A stretch of DNA of 64,000 bases from Lachnospiraceae bacterium (GCA_015057325.1 SVEQ01000009.1:1-64000), one strand, 5' to 3'. Positions 44,616-55,394 are shown, counted from the stretch's first letter. Notes: generated by a model not told the origin, from the letters alone. A program made the numbers and translations.

Positions 44616-46634
44616 CTACTTGCTTTCTGCCTTTTTATCCTTAAGCACAAGCAAACCGATTGGAATGCACACAACCGATATTGCAATCATTGCCGCATAT
44701 ACCGGCTTTGCATTCTTATCATCATTTAAGAACGCTATTTTATCGCCATAATAGAGCGTTATAACCGAAATCGAATTATTGAAGAAGTGCATCACTGACG
44801 AACACAACAGACTCTTTGACTTATATGACGCATAAGCAAGTGCAACACCAAGAAGCATTGTCGGTATAAATCTTATAAGGCTCATGTGGTTGATACCAAA
44901 CAATATCGAAACATACAGTATTGCCATCGGTATCTTAACCTTGCTCTTAAATGCTGTAAGCATATATCCTCTAAACATTAACTCCTCGCATACTGCAGGT
45001 GTTGCTGCAATAAGCAAAAGTCCAACCGCAAACGGCATGTGTGATACCAAATCACCAAAACCTTCATTTACAGCCTCGTTGCTCTTCGGAAGCAAATAAG
45101 CCAATATGTTGGCCACAATAAGTACTCCGCTAGACACTCCGACCATCATTACAACCGAACCGATGAAATGTCGAACACTTGGCATTTTAAGCAGGAACAC
45201 TTCCTTTAAATCCGCCTTGATGTAAATGGCCGCAAGCACCGGCAAAACTCCGATAAATATCTGCGGAATTATAACTCCGTAAAGTGGATTATCAAGACTC
45301 ATAACACCACCCACATAAACCATGATAAGCAATGCAACGATCATAACGAGCAAGCTTTCCTGAATAGTAGGTGTGCTGCCTTTCTTGATATTCTTTCTTC
45401 TCTCAAAAAGCTTGATGCCGCTTAATGACTCTCCAAATAAGATTGACTCGCTGTTGTATATCTTTGCAAGCACCCATACCGCAATAAATGCGTAGATCAC
45501 ATTAGACAAGAGCACTATGAATATAAGCTGGAAGTCGTACTTGAATACCATGAGTGTTTTGATAAGAAGACACACATTAGCAACCGGTATAAGAGCAGTC
45601 TTTGCAGAAAGCTCAACATTCGGAATAAAACCGATATAACCGGTAAGCATTACAACTAACGTCACAGGTGTTACGTAGTTGTTGGCCTCTTTAAAACTCT
45701 TTGCAAATGCACATACACACATAACAACTGCACTCATCAAAAGAGCAAATGCAATAACGCACACTACCGATATGAGTATCGCAGGCACAAAGGTTGATAC
45801 CTTAAATGAGTTTGCGTCCTCGGAAAGCGATTTAATTGTGGCGAACATGTAAGCTGCCACGCCACCCATCGAAAGCACATTTATACATACCGACACAACC
45901 GATATCGTCGCAACCGATAAGAACTTACTCATTATAAGTTCCATGTTGCCAACAGGCATTGTAAGCATTGTCTCAAGTGTACCTCTCTCCTTCTCACCGG
46001 CTGTAGTATCGATTGCAGGATACATTGAACCCATAAGGATTGCCGTTATCAAAAGGAATGGAACGATACCGCCCAATATGTTTCCGACAGAGCTTTCCGT
46101 ACTTGATAAGTCTTCATTTTCGGACTTAACCGGATATAACACTCTGTCAACATCAAGGCCGTCTTCCTTAACATTCTTCTCAGCGATATGTTTAGCATAG
46201 CTGTCTATTTCATCCTCGAGCATGTTCATAACCGTAGATGAATTGGTAACCGCCGATAAATAGTGAACCTCATATGTTATCTGTGACTCTGTAACCTTTG
46301 TTGTAATGTAGGCATCAATCTCTTCGTCATCAAGCGCCTTCTTAGCATCAGATGCCTTGGCGGTTTTAATTTTGTAATCGAAGCCGTCCTCGTCGCCTTT
46401 AATCCAATCCTCCAACGCCTTAACATCAGACTCTGCAACATTGTCGTAAACAACCTTATAGGTGCGCTCCTTTTGTGAGGTGTTAATCATTGAAACAACC
46501 TGCATGATAACAAGGAACAACAACGGATAGAGTATTACCGGAAGGACAACCATAGTAAATATCGTTTTCTTGTCCCTGATTACATCCATTATTTCTTTCT
46601 TGTAAAGGGTCTTTAACTGCTTATAATTCACCAT
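44616..46634 (-). CDS. ABC-2 permease fused to a CPBP intramembrane protease
   Basis: 672 aa. The N-terminal part (about 1-400) is a NatB/ABC-2-type permease with one helix, a large extracytoplasmic loop (about 50-190) and six or so helices. The C-terminal part (about 420-670) is a CPBP/CAAX-type protease with EELMFRGYM and the later NHMS histidine motif. The preferred ATG 46634 has GGAGG 5 nt upstream and overlaps the ATPase gene by 14 bp, so the two are coupled. It likely exports Na+ or a peptide; the substrate is unknown. Confidence 0.9.
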   Translation of the reverse strand: MVNYKQLKTLYKKEIMDVIRDKKTIFTMVVLPVILYPLLFLVIMQVVSMINTSQKERTYKVVYDNVAESDVKALEDWIKGDEDGFDYKIKTAKASDAKKALDDEEIDAYITTKVTESQITYEVHYLSAVTNSSTVMNMLEDEIDSYAKHIAEKNVKEDGLDVDRVLYPVKSENEDLSSTESSVGNILGGIVPFLLITAILMGSMYPAIDTTAGEKERGTLETMLTMPVGNMELIMSKFLSVATISVVSVCINVLSMGGVAAYMFATIKSLSEDANSFKVSTFVPAILISVVCVIAFALLMSAVVMCVCAFAKSFKEANNYVTPVTLVVMLTGYIGFIPNVELSAKTALIPVANVCLLIKTLMVFKYDFQLIFIVLLSNVIYAFIAVWVLAKIYNSESILFGESLSGIKLFERRKNIKKGSTPTIQESLLVMIVALLIMVYVGGVMSLDNPLYGVIIPQIFIGVLPVLAAIYIKADLKEVFLLKMPSVRHFIGSVVMMVGVSSGVLIVANILAYLLPKSNEAVNEGFGDLVSHMPFAVGLLLIAATPAVCEELMFRGYMLTAFKSKVKIPMAILYVSILFGINHMSLIRFIPTMLLGVALAYASYKSKSLLCSSVMHFFNNSISVITLYYGDKIAFLNDDKNAKPVYAAMIAISVVCIPIGLLVLKDKKAESK

Positions 46635-47388
46635 CAACACCTCCCTCTACAAGCGCAAAGAATGCGTCGCGCAAATTACCCGTATTGGTCTGCTCTCTAA
46701 GCTCTGTGGGAGTTCCTGTTGCGATAATCACTCCCTTATTAATCATAACTATTCTGTCACACAAAAACTCTGCTTCCTCCATGTAGTGAGTCGAGTAGAG
46801 CACGCTCTTGCCTCTTTTTTTCTCCTGTTTCATAAAGTCAATTATCGACTTTGAGCTTATTATATCAAGACCAAGAGTTGGCTCATCAAATATGTAAATG
46901 TCAGGATCATGCACAAGACATCTTGCAATTGACGTACGTTGCTTCTGTCCTGTGGATAATTTATCAACTCTGTTGTCGATAAATGCTTCCATACCAAGAA
47001 CCTCACTTGTCTTTTCAATCTGCTCTCTTATATAATCACGTTCAAAACCATAGAGTTCGCCAAAAAGATTAAGCGTCTCTCTTACGGTAAAACGTCCGTA
47101 AAGTTTGGTGTTTTCAGAAAGATATCCTATATGCTTCTTAAGCTCTGTTTTGTCTGTTATCTCATTACCTTCGCTGTCAGTTATAACAACACTTCCCTCT
47201 GTCGGTTCCATAAGTGAACCAAGCATACGAAGAAGCGTGGTTTTTCCGGCACCATTTGGTCCGAGTATTCCAAGTATCTCTCCCTGATTTGCCTGAAAGC
47301 TTATGTGGTCAACAGCATAAAACTCTTCTTTTTTTCCCTTTTGAAGAGTTCTTACAAATTGTTTGGTCAATCCTTTTGATTCAATCAA
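46621..47388 (-). CDS. ABC transporter ATP-binding protein (NatA-like)
   Basis: 255 aa. Walker A GPNGAGKTT (near residue 41), signature LSTGQKQR (near 144), Walker B DIYIFDEPTLGLD (near 160) and the switch His in STHYMEE. The start codon is TTG with GGAGG 8 nt upstream, 4 bp after the CPBP gene. It powers the fused permease encoded next. Confidence 0.95.
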   Translation of the reverse strand: MIESKGLTKQFVRTLQKGKKEEFYAVDHISFQANQGEILGILGPNGAGKTTLLRMLGSLMEPTEGSVVITDSEGNEITDKTELKKHIGYLSENTKLYGRFTVRETLNLFGELYGFERDYIREQIEKTSEVLGMEAFIDNRVDKLSTGQKQRTSIARCLVHDPDIYIFDEPTLGLDIISSKSIIDFMKQEKKRGKSVLYSTHYMEEAEFLCDRIVMINKGVIIATGTPTELREQTNTGNLRDAFFALVEGGVDGEL

Positions 47389-47392
47389 GTAA

Positions 47393-48409
47393 TCATCCTC
47401 CCATGTTAATTATGCAAATTACAAAACATATAAGCCAACCGATAGCAAGACAAACATTGTTGGCATCAAATATGCCTGCATCATCATTTTTCTCCGTAAT
47501 TATTTCCCATGTAAGTTCTTTTTGGTTAATGTGTGCAATTGCCATTATCAACAGTACCGTTAACACAATACCCACTATCGACATCGGAGCAAAAACAATA
47601 AGACTTTGCAGCAACTCCCTGTTAGTCGGTGTCCTGTTAAGAAGTTCTTCAAAAGACTGTCCGTTAGAAAGGGCACCGATATTATCAAACATTTCAAAAA
47701 GTTTTGGCAAAGCATACATATATACCGTACTTACCGAGTTAAAGATCATATGCAAAAGCATTGTTGAAAGCAGCGAATCGGTAGCCTCTGCTACAAATGC
47801 AAACACCGCTCCAAGATATACCGCATACAACATCTGATTGAAATTAAGATGCATAAGTCCGAACGAAAGCGAACTTACAATAATGCCGACAAGAATTGAT
47901 TTCTTGCGATAGCCTGTTCGCATAATTCCTCTGTATATAAGTTCCTCACAAAATCCCGGAAGGCAACCGATAATTACGATTGCAAGCCAAAAAGGAACAT
48001 TTCTGGTCACTTCAAAAATCGCTGCCGAAGTCTCATTTTTTACAAAGAACTGGCTCAACAAATTAAGCACCGTAGCCATCGGCGAAGCACAAAGCAACAC
48101 CAAAAGCGAGAGAAAGAAAGTCGAAATCTTGTACTTTCTGATTCGAAGATCTTTCGTAAAACTTGTATGTGTTACAAATATAAAAACAAATGCACTAAAA
48201 AGAAGATACCCCTGTGTAATCAGCAATGACACCAGTGTTTGATTACCGGCAGAAACCATGCTTTGAATGTAGCGTACTAAAAAAGCAAGTGGAATCTCTA
48301 AAAGCATAAGCAGGAGAAAATATACTCCTGCTTTGTTGCTTTTTGTATCGGTGCTAACACGCTCAAAGGTATCTGTATTTATTCCGTTATAGTTATTATC
48401 TTCTGTCAT
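47393..48409 (-). CDS. CPBP family intramembrane metalloprotease
   Basis: A 338-aa polytopic membrane protein with about eight helices. The CPBP core carries CEELIYRGIM (near residue 173) and GLMHLNFNQ (near 200), the glutamate and histidine catalytic motifs. Some family members process peptides or give bacteriocin immunity. Here it sits just before an ABC pair whose permease carries a second CPBP domain, which suggests a shared export or processing role. Confidence 0.9.
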   Translation of the reverse strand: MTEDNNYNGINTDTFERVSTDTKSNKAGVYFLLLMLLEIPLAFLVRYIQSMVSAGNQTLVSLLITQGYLLFSAFVFIFVTHTSFTKDLRIRKYKISTFFLSLLVLLCASPMATVLNLLSQFFVKNETSAAIFEVTRNVPFWLAIVIIGCLPGFCEELIYRGIMRTGYRKKSILVGIIVSSLSFGLMHLNFNQMLYAVYLGAVFAFVAEATDSLLSTMLLHMIFNSVSTVYMYALPKLFEMFDNIGALSNGQSFEELLNRTPTNRELLQSLIVFAPMSIVGIVLTVLLIMAIAHINQKELTWEIITEKNDDAGIFDANNVCLAIGWLICFVICIINMGG

Positions 48410-48428
48410 AACGAATTCTCCTAAGATG

Positions 48429-48809
48429 TTATTTCTTGATTGCTATTGCTTCCATTTCGATAAGAACATCCTTTGGAAGTCTCGCAACCTCTACACATGA
48501 ACGTGCAGGAAATGCACCTGTAAAATATGTTGCATATATTTCATTAAGTGCTGCAAAATCATTCATATCTTTAATAAATACCGTTGTCTTAACAACGTCC
48601 TCACAAGATGAGCCTGCCGCCTCAAGCAATGCTTTCATGCTGTCAAAAACTCTTGTTGCCTGAACCTTGATATCACCATTTACAACCTCTCCAGTTGCAG
48701 GGTCAATAGGAACAACTCCTGATGTGTAAACCATACCGTTTACCTCAATTGCCTGTGAATAAGGTCCGATTGCCTGTGGGGCACCATTTGTACTTACTAC
48801 GTTCTTCAT
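48429..48809 (-). CDS. ridA: RidA family enamine/imine deaminase
   Basis: A 126-aa trimeric hydrolase that clears reactive 2-aminoacrylate and related imines. [12 protein letters not shown] (near residue 13), [12 protein letters not shown] and the catalytic Arg in [14 protein letters not shown] are present. ATG 48809 has GGAGG 8 nt upstream; an ATG five codons earlier overlaps that site. Confidence 0.93.
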   Translation of the reverse strand: MKNVVSTNGAPQAIGPYSQAIEVNGMVYTSGVVPIDPATGEVVNGDIKVQATRVFDSMKALLEAAGSSCEDVVKTTVFIKDMNDFAALNEIYATYFTGAFPARSCVEVARLPKDVLIEMEAIAIKK

Positions 48810-48832
48810 AATTATGTCCTCCATATGTTTGT

Positions 48833-49666
48833 TTATTTTGTAATGATTGATTTTTCGCGAATTTCGATGCGCCCTTCCTTGAGAAGGCGTCCAACAGCAC
48901 GCTTAAATGCTGCTTTAGAAAGTCCAAGTTCGCGTTCAATTAATTCAGGTGAAGCTTTATCGTTAAACGGAAGTACACCGTCAAATGAAAGGATCGCCTG
49001 ATATACCATTTCACTGTCCTCTTCCATTTGCTGATACGAAAGTTTTGATACAGAAAGGTTAAGTTTACCGTCCTCTCTTACTTCCGTAACTCGAAGATCA
49101 AGTGTATCACCAACATTTACTCTCTTGTGAAGTTCCTGCTTAGGAACAAGTCCCTGATACTTGTCTTCAACTGCTATAAAAGCACCCATCTGCTCATTAA
49201 TCTCATATATGTAACCTTTTACGGAATCACCTTTCTTATAATCACAATCCGTTGTCAAATGATTATAGAGCTTCATGGATACACACGGGCGATTACTTTT
49301 GTCCATGTACATATACACAAGATATTCGTTGTCTTTTCTGACCTTGCCTGTCATTTCCTTAAACGGAAGAAGAATATCTTTGGGAAGTCCCCAATCCATA
49401 AATGCACCAATCTTGCCTACACTTGCGCAGCGAAGTCGCTTAACCTCACCAAGTGTTATAAGCGGTTTTGCTGTCGTTGCTATCGGACGGTCTTCCGAAT
49501 CGAGATAAACAAATACCTCTATGCTTCCGCCTGCCTTAAGACCTTCCGGCACTTGCTTTCTCGGCAAAAGAACGGCGTCATCATCGCCCTCGTGCTCGGC
49601 TAAATATATTCCAAAATCTTTGCTTCTGACGACCCGAAGGGTCTGCACTTTTCCTATCTCTACCAT
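48833..49666 (-). CDS. cvfB: CvfB-family S1 RNA-binding protein
   Basis: 277 aa with three S1-like domains (about 1-65, 70-140 and 145-215) and a C-terminal winged-helix domain (about 220-277; [21 protein letters not shown]). This is the layout of CvfB/YitL, a virulence-related post-transcriptional regulator in staphylococci. The specific role here is unknown. GGAG precedes the ATG. Confidence 0.9.
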   Translation of the reverse strand: MVEIGKVQTLRVVRSKDFGIYLAEHEGDDDAVLLPRKQVPEGLKAGGSIEVFVYLDSEDRPIATTAKPLITLGEVKRLRCASVGKIGAFMDWGLPKDILLPFKEMTGKVRKDNEYLVYMYMDKSNRPCVSMKLYNHLTTDCDYKKGDSVKGYIYEINEQMGAFIAVEDKYQGLVPKQELHKRVNVGDTLDLRVTEVREDGKLNLSVSKLSYQQMEEDSEMVYQAILSFDGVLPFNDKASPELIERELGLSKAAFKRAVGRLLKEGRIEIREKSIITK

Positions 49667-49735
49667 TTGTACTCCTTATATATTTTTTCATTCGCTGACA
49701 GCGAAGCATAATTATCTATATAACTTATATAAAAA

Positions 49736-50458
49736 TCATGAAATCTCTACGATTACGTAAGGTTTACCCTCCGAATCATTCAGAGATACTTGACGCGTCG
49801 GGTCGTCGATGTAGCAGACGGGGTGGAGGGTGTCTCCAAATATTGCTGCTTTTCTGTAGTCGACACGGAGTTTCCTAATGTCGGGGGCATCAAGTATATC
49901 TAATGCTTCTAGGACGTAGCGTCCGTTATTGACATGCTGATTGGAATCGATAAATGAGCGTTTGACGCGGATAGGTGTATCTATCTCGTAACTTCCGCCT
50001 ATTATTCTATTCTCTTCAGGAAGAAGCTTAATCTTCCTTGCAGCGTAGTCCATATCCAGTGCGGGTTCTAACACGTAGCCCTCCATATCTTCCTCTGTGG
50101 GCTTAGTCGGTGTCATGCTATTAAGATCCATAAACACCCATATTGAGTTAGCACTTACGATTCTCTGTCCGTCTTCGCCCAATATATCAAAGTTACGATA
50201 GCCATAGAGTCCTTTGAAGTCATGTGGCCATGTTCGCACCGTAATATTTTCTTTATATTTGGGGTATCTGTCAAGTTCTATTTGCCAGCCGGTCAAAAAC
50301 CATGCTCTTTTGTTCTTCGCAACATGCTCTACGCCCTTACCTATACTTTCCGATTGAGCAAGCACACAATCCTGAAGGAAATTGACAATACCTGCCATAT
50401 CCATAGTAAGATTGCTACCCACCTGCGAGTATGTTACGGTTCTCTCCATTATATACAT
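49736..50458 (-). CDS. Acyl-ACP thioesterase
   Basis: 240 aa with two hotdog halves, as in plant FatA-like and bacterial acyl-ACP thioesterases. The N-terminal WFLTGWQIELDRYP and TWPHDFKGLYGYRNFDI, and the second-half IDSNQHVNNGRYVLEALD with the Asn/His catalytic pair, are visible. It releases fatty acids from ACP. GGAAAG lies before the ATG at 50458; a second ATG three codons later is possible. Confidence 0.9.
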   Translation of the reverse strand: MYIMERTVTYSQVGSNLTMDMAGIVNFLQDCVLAQSESIGKGVEHVAKNKRAWFLTGWQIELDRYPKYKENITVRTWPHDFKGLYGYRNFDILGEDGQRIVSANSIWVFMDLNSMTPTKPTEEDMEGYVLEPALDMDYAARKIKLLPEENRIIGGSYEIDTPIRVKRSFIDSNQHVNNGRYVLEALDILDAPDIRKLRVDYRKAAIFGDTLHPVCYIDDPTRQVSLNDSEGKPYVIVEIS

Positions 50459-50546
50459 ATGTCTTTCCTTACCTGCATTTATTAATAATAGATATGCACC
50501 GTCACTTAATAAAGCAACGGCGCAGTTATTACATTCCGTATTGGTG

Positions 50547-52187
50547 TTATTTAAGTGCTTTCAAGTATCTCTTATATTGTGCCTGCTTAACCTCAACAAC
50601 TTCATCAAGATTAAGTTTTTGAAGTTCTTCCAAATAACTGTCGAACTCTTTTTCAATATCTTTCTTGCCGGTTATAAAATCAACACCACTCTCATTAACC
50701 TTGTTCTGAATATCCTCCAAATAAAGATTAACTGTGTCGCTTTCCTTACTGGTTGCGTATATATCCGGCCAAGGATCTTTGATGTACTGACGAAGTTCTC
50801 TGTTAATCTCTGCATGCCAATCAGCAACAAGAATGTCAGTAGCCTCAACCGACTGTGCAGCGGGAAGTACGAATGCAGGGTTGATACCAAACTGCTGTAA
50901 CCAGTCATTATCTTTTCCCTTTTCAGTATATTCTCTGCTTCCATCATCATTTACAACGTAACTTTCGCCCTCGATACCCCACTGATAGTATTCCTGGCAA
51001 TGCTCCGACATTGCGTAGTCAAGGAACTTGACAGCAAGCTCTATCTGATAAGACTGTGTACTTACTCCGAACATTCCCGAAAGAGCATTTCTTCCCACAT
51101 AGAATCCTTTGTATTCGCCGGAAAGCGGTGCCGCACCGACAAATGCAGTAGCAGTGGTTCCATCGTAGTAAGGAAGCACGTTTGAATACATCATTGACAT
51201 TGCCCAACTGTAGTCAAACGCAACACCTGTAAGGTCTTTGGAAATGCGGTCTATTACTTCATCTCTGTCAACCTCTGTATAATTCTTTTCAAGAAGTCCT
51301 TCCTCGTAAAGTCCATTTAAAAACTCAAGATATTTCTTGTAGTTTTCAGAATCTGCATAAGCATAAGTTACGTTACCCTTATCATCTGCCTGAAAACCGC
51401 TAACCAAGTCAAGACCAAATGCAGGACCAAACATGTACGGAAGAAACTCTGCCATAATACTCATAGGAATCTCGTCTGTAGTGTCACCGTTATCATTCAT
51501 ATCATTATCTTTGAAATAACGCAAAAGCTCAACAAAATCATCAAGCGTTTCCGGCGCTTTCATGCCCGCCTTGTCAAGCCACACCTGATTATACATAAGA
51601 CACGGCTGATAGTCATCGGCAACATTTATTCCCGAAACATAATAAATGTGTCCATCCTCTGCAGTAAGCTCGGCCTTCTCAACCGGATTTTGCGATAACC
51701 ATTTTGTGAAGTTTGGCATATAATCAAAGAACTCATCGAGCGGAACAAAAAGACCCGATTTGATGTAAACCTGGTTCGGATCATTGTCCGGAATCTTAAT
51801 TATATCTGCATCCGTATCACCCGAACTGATAATAGGAGTCGCCTTCTTCTCGTAGCTATCATAGTCAATCAACTGCCAATCCGGCTCTACTCCTGCTTCT
51901 TCAAACACCGCCTTCACGATAGGTGCATTGGCTATATCAACATTGGAATAATTCGAAGTCTGAGCAAGTATCTTAAGTGTACCGCCATCTTTGGTAATTG
52001 GCGCTTTGCCACTGTAAACATACCCTGACAAATCTTCCACCTGCTCCGCATTTTTAATTGCATTGTCAACAATATCTGTGTTGGCAAGGCCATCCTCACC
52101 TTTCTTGCCGTCACCTTGTCCGCAACCGGAAAGCACTCCCACTGTCATTGCCAGCACGAGTATTCCCGATAATACTCTCTTTCTCAT
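50547..52187 (-). CDS. ABC-type sugar-binding lipoprotein (orphan)
   Basis: 546 aa. Type II signal peptide with lipobox LSGC (about 17-20) followed by an acidic linker, then a periplasmic-binding-type domain of the extracellular-solute-binding family 1 (TIISSGDTDADIIKIPDNDP, LYNQVWLDKAGMKAPETLDDF). Large Lachnospiraceae members bind oligosaccharides. No permease gene is nearby. It starts 11 bp after the hybrid histidine kinase, so it may feed a signal to that kinase rather than a transporter. AGGAGGGG lies 4 nt before ATG 52187. Confidence 0.88.
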   Translation of the reverse strand: MRKRVLSGILVLAMTVGVLSGCGQGDGKKGEDGLANTDIVDNAIKNAEQVEDLSGYVYSGKAPITKDGGTLKILAQTSNYSNVDIANAPIVKAVFEEAGVEPDWQLIDYDSYEKKATPIISSGDTDADIIKIPDNDPNQVYIKSGLFVPLDEFFDYMPNFTKWLSQNPVEKAELTAEDGHIYYVSGINVADDYQPCLMYNQVWLDKAGMKAPETLDDFVELLRYFKDNDMNDNGDTTDEIPMSIMAEFLPYMFGPAFGLDLVSGFQADDKGNVTYAYADSENYKKYLEFLNGLYEEGLLEKNYTEVDRDEVIDRISKDLTGVAFDYSWAMSMMYSNVLPYYDGTTATAFVGAAPLSGEYKGFYVGRNALSGMFGVSTQSYQIELAVKFLDYAMSEHCQEYYQWGIEGESYVVNDDGSREYTEKGKDNDWLQQFGINPAFVLPAAQSVEATDILVADWHAEINRELRQYIKDPWPDIYATSKESDTVNLYLEDIQNKVNESGVDFITGKKDIEKEFDSYLEELQKLNLDEVVEVKQAQYKRYLKALK

Positions 52188-52198
52188 GTAACCCCTCC

Positions 52199-55100
52199 TC
52201 ATTCAAATCTCTCGCGCAATCGACCGATTACCCCCATACATTCATCGGTATCGATATCTGCTATTGCTTTGCTTAAAGTGTCCATATCCTGCTTGGTTTC
52301 TTCATCGTACGAATACGCTTTTAATCGAGCATCCACGTCCTCCATCGAATCCATATCAAGATTGTCACACGCATCCTCAAGTTCACCCAAAAGTGCAAGC
52401 AGAGTATCTTTGTCTATAGGCTGCTTGTCTGCATCATCCTCATCATCAATATCAAAGTGCTCCGAAAGTTTTCCAAGCAACTCCTTATATGCAGCAAGTG
52501 CTGCTGCGGTATCAGCTTTAATGGTATCAGTATCTCCCGCTTTGCCAGCTTTTTCAAGTGCTTCGGCAAGACTTCCAAGTTCCATTGCACCAATCTGTCT
52601 TGAACTACTTTTTAACGCATGAACATTAATCGTATATGTCTCCCAGTCCTCATTGGTAAATGCTGCCTCTATACCGTTATATTTATCCTCGCCGGAACGA
52701 TAGTATTCGCCGACAATCTTGTTATACAACGACTCAGAGCCTAGCGCATGTACCGCCGCTTCAGCATCAAGTCCTTCGCAACGGATTAACGAATCAGAAC
52801 CATCATCCTCGTCTTCTTCATTTCCATCTTTTTCAACTATTTTATCCTGTGGAAGCCATTGCTTAATCTTTGCAATGAGAATTCTTACATTAATAGGTTT
52901 TGCAACAAAATCATCCATACCCGCTTCAGCAAAAAGTTTCTTGGCATCACCCATAACATTTGCCGACAACGCAATAATAACCGGCTGGTGAACTTCATCT
53001 CCCGCTGCACGGATTGTTTTGGTTACATCAACACCGTCTATTTCCGGCATCATGTGATCCATAAACACAATATCATATTTGTTCGCCATCATTTTCTCAA
53101 TGGCTTCCTTACCGCCATCCGCAGTCTCAATATTTGCTTTGATAGGCTCAATCAAATCACCTGCAATTGTCAAGTTGATATGGTTATCGTCTACAATTAA
53201 AATCTTTGCATCAGGTGCTGTGAAATCAGGTTTAAAAATCTTGCTTGTATCAACTTTTCTCACCTCATCATAACGCTCATTTAATATACCAACCATGTTC
53301 ATACTTGACTCGGGGCGACGCATTAAATGTAGATTGGGAACTTCCGGCTTAAAGTCAGAAGTAATTCCGACAAGCACAATTCCATTAACATCCGGATGTT
53401 CTTCAAGAAACGTCTTAATATCATCAGTGTAACGTTCTTCCTTGAAGAAGAAGAAATCTTTCTTTCCTGTAGGAGCGTAATCACTAAGCTTATCAACAAT
53501 TGTACTTGTAACGCCAAGTCTGTCCGTCTCTTTGCAAAACTCAGTAAGCATTAATCCGTCATCATCAAAAACAAACGCATGCTTGTCTGAAGCATTATCA
53601 ACAACAATATCATTGGTTGAATCAACAACCTTCTGCGGAATTGTAAACCAGAAATCAGAACCTCTACCGTACTCACTTTTGACACCGATTGTTCCACCCA
53701 TCGACTCAACGAGCCTTTGGGAAATTGCAAGTCCAAGTCCCGTTCCTTCTACCGAACGGTTACGCTTGGAATCAACCTGTTGAAAACTTAAAAACAGTTT
53801 GTCCAAGTCTTCCTTCCTAATTCCAATACCTGTATCAACAACATGATATGTCATATTAACGGTATCCTCTGATATCGTTTGACAATCTATATGTATTCTA
53901 ACAATTCCTTCCTTTGTAAACTTAACCGCATTGCCGGCAAGATTGGTAAGCACCTGTCTGATACGCATTGCATCACCGCGTAAAATATGTGGCAAATTAG
54001 TCTCAACCGCAACAAAAAGTTCTATAGGCTTATCACCGATTCTTGTGAAAATAACAGAAGCGATATCCGAATATTCTGCAAGCGGCTCGTAATCTTCCTC
54101 GATAATTTCCATTTTGCCAGACTCGATTTTGGAGTAATCCAATATATCATTGATAATATTAAGAAGACTGCGTCCCGAGCTCTGAATCTGAAGGAGATAA
54201 TCAGCCATGCGATCCGGGTTTTTCTCGCGCATCGCAATCTCCGCCAAACCGATAACCGCATTCATAGGTGTTCGAATCTCATGACTCATATTGGCAAGGA
54301 AGTCTGACTTCATACGATTAGCTTTCTCAAGGGAGTCATTAGCCTCCTCCATAACTTTAAGCTGCGTCACAGAATCAGTTGCATCATGCAAAATGTATAA
54401 CGTACCGATAGGCGAATCCTCTTCGCCAAACTTTCTGACATTGACAGTTAGGTAAAAGTCTTTGTCACGACCGTGATATTTAACAATTCTGTCATTGTTT
54501 CCATCTGTCCACTCATCAAGCCACTCGTCCAACTTGTTTTTGTCTTTGAAACGATCAACAAGTCGGTCGCTTAATGTATTCTTAATCATATTATTCATAT
54601 GGATAAGATCATCATGCTTATCATACAAAATAAGTCCGTCACTCATGTCATTGGCGAAACGATCAAGAGACCATTCACGCAATATGTTTCTGGCATAATC
54701 GTTAGTAAGATAAAGACATAGTATCGAAACAATGTTGTACGTCATACATGGAATCCAAATAGGAATGGTGTATTGAACTTTGAGAGCCTCAACCACACTA
54801 TACACAATTGCCATAATAATGAATGTGTAATATCGTGTTCTGAAAATCTTATGCGACCGTATAACAGATGTCAAAAGCACACAAAGAATTATGAAAATGT
54901 TGACATACAAAGCAATTCGGTAAGAACGATAACTAAAGAATAAACCCGTATTTTTAGAATCAACAACTACCCAAAATGCCTTACGAAAATATATTCTTTT
55001 CTGGAATGAGAGAATCCTTGCTCCAAAATACTGGCTTGCAATCAGATAGGTCTGATAAATACAGATAAGCGTTGTCATAACAACAGACACTATATGCCTT

Positions 55101-55360
55101 TTTTTCTGCTCAATCAAAATAACCATAAGCAAAAAGGCAAAAAATGACCATGCATGCATAATGTAATAAGGGAGAAAAATATTGGACGAATATCTTATCT
55201 GGTTAAGATCTAACACCCCAATACTAAACAGATTACCGGTAGCAATCATCAACGTCAGAATAATATATCCGATGTTTCTTCGCTTATCGGCAATTCCCTT
55301 AACCACGCATCCCATAGAAATGAGAAATAAAATTATAAAAACAGCTTTAAGTATATACAT
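52199..55360 (-). CDS. Hybrid sensor histidine kinase (7TM-type input, PAS, HisKA, HATPase, receiver, Hpt)
   Basis: 1053 aa. About seven or eight helices (1-220), a PAS-like domain (230-335), HisKA with His360 in NMSHEIRTP, and HATPase (450-575; N-box NLAGNAVKF, G boxes DTGIGI and GTGLGLA). Then a degenerate receiver-like segment (590-710), a true receiver (718-835; Asp768, Lys821) and Hpt with His914. This is a complete phosphorelay protein, but no response regulator gene is adjacent. The N-terminus resembles the His-kinase 7TM input domain. The sugar-binding lipoprotein gene follows 11 bp on. Confidence 0.92.
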   Translation of the reverse strand: MYILKAVFIILFLISMGCVVKGIADKRRNIGYIILTLMIATGNLFSIGVLDLNQIRYSSNIFLPYYIMHAWSFFAFLLMVILIEQKKRHIVSVVMTTLICIYQTYLIASQYFGARILSFQKRIYFRKAFWVVVDSKNTGLFFSYRSYRIALYVNIFIILCVLLTSVIRSHKIFRTRYYTFIIMAIVYSVVEALKVQYTIPIWIPCMTYNIVSILCLYLTNDYARNILREWSLDRFANDMSDGLILYDKHDDLIHMNNMIKNTLSDRLVDRFKDKNKLDEWLDEWTDGNNDRIVKYHGRDKDFYLTVNVRKFGEEDSPIGTLYILHDATDSVTQLKVMEEANDSLEKANRMKSDFLANMSHEIRTPMNAVIGLAEIAMREKNPDRMADYLLQIQSSGRSLLNIINDILDYSKIESGKMEIIEEDYEPLAEYSDIASVIFTRIGDKPIELFVAVETNLPHILRGDAMRIRQVLTNLAGNAVKFTKEGIVRIHIDCQTISEDTVNMTYHVVDTGIGIRKEDLDKLFLSFQQVDSKRNRSVEGTGLGLAISQRLVESMGGTIGVKSEYGRGSDFWFTIPQKVVDSTNDIVVDNASDKHAFVFDDDGLMLTEFCKETDRLGVTSTIVDKLSDYAPTGKKDFFFFKEERYTDDIKTFLEEHPDVNGIVLVGITSDFKPEVPNLHLMRRPESSMNMVGILNERYDEVRKVDTSKIFKPDFTAPDAKILIVDDNHINLTIAGDLIEPIKANIETADGGKEAIEKMMANKYDIVFMDHMMPEIDGVDVTKTIRAAGDEVHQPVIIALSANVMGDAKKLFAEAGMDDFVAKPINVRILIAKIKQWLPQDKIVEKDGNEEDEDDGSDSLIRCEGLDAEAAVHALGSESLYNKIVGEYYRSGEDKYNGIEAAFTNEDWETYTINVHALKSSSRQIGAMELGSLAEALEKAGKAGDTDTIKADTAAALAAYKELLGKLSEHFDIDDEDDADKQPIDKDTLLALLGELEDACDNLDMDSMEDVDARLKAYSYDEETKQDMDTLSKAIADIDTDECMGVIGRLRERFE

Positions 55361-55394
55361 AACAATCTACCTGCAAACATGTATTTTACAACAT

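Noticed and set aside
49691-49705. Small hairpin TTCGCT/AGCGAA between the thioesterase and cvfB genes
   Set aside because: Six base pairs with a 3-nt loop and no T run; too weak to call a terminator or regulatory element.
50496-50523. Hairpin after the sugar-binding lipoprotein gene as a terminator
   Set aside because: Arms pair over 7 bp with one wobble, but no T run follows on the minus strand.
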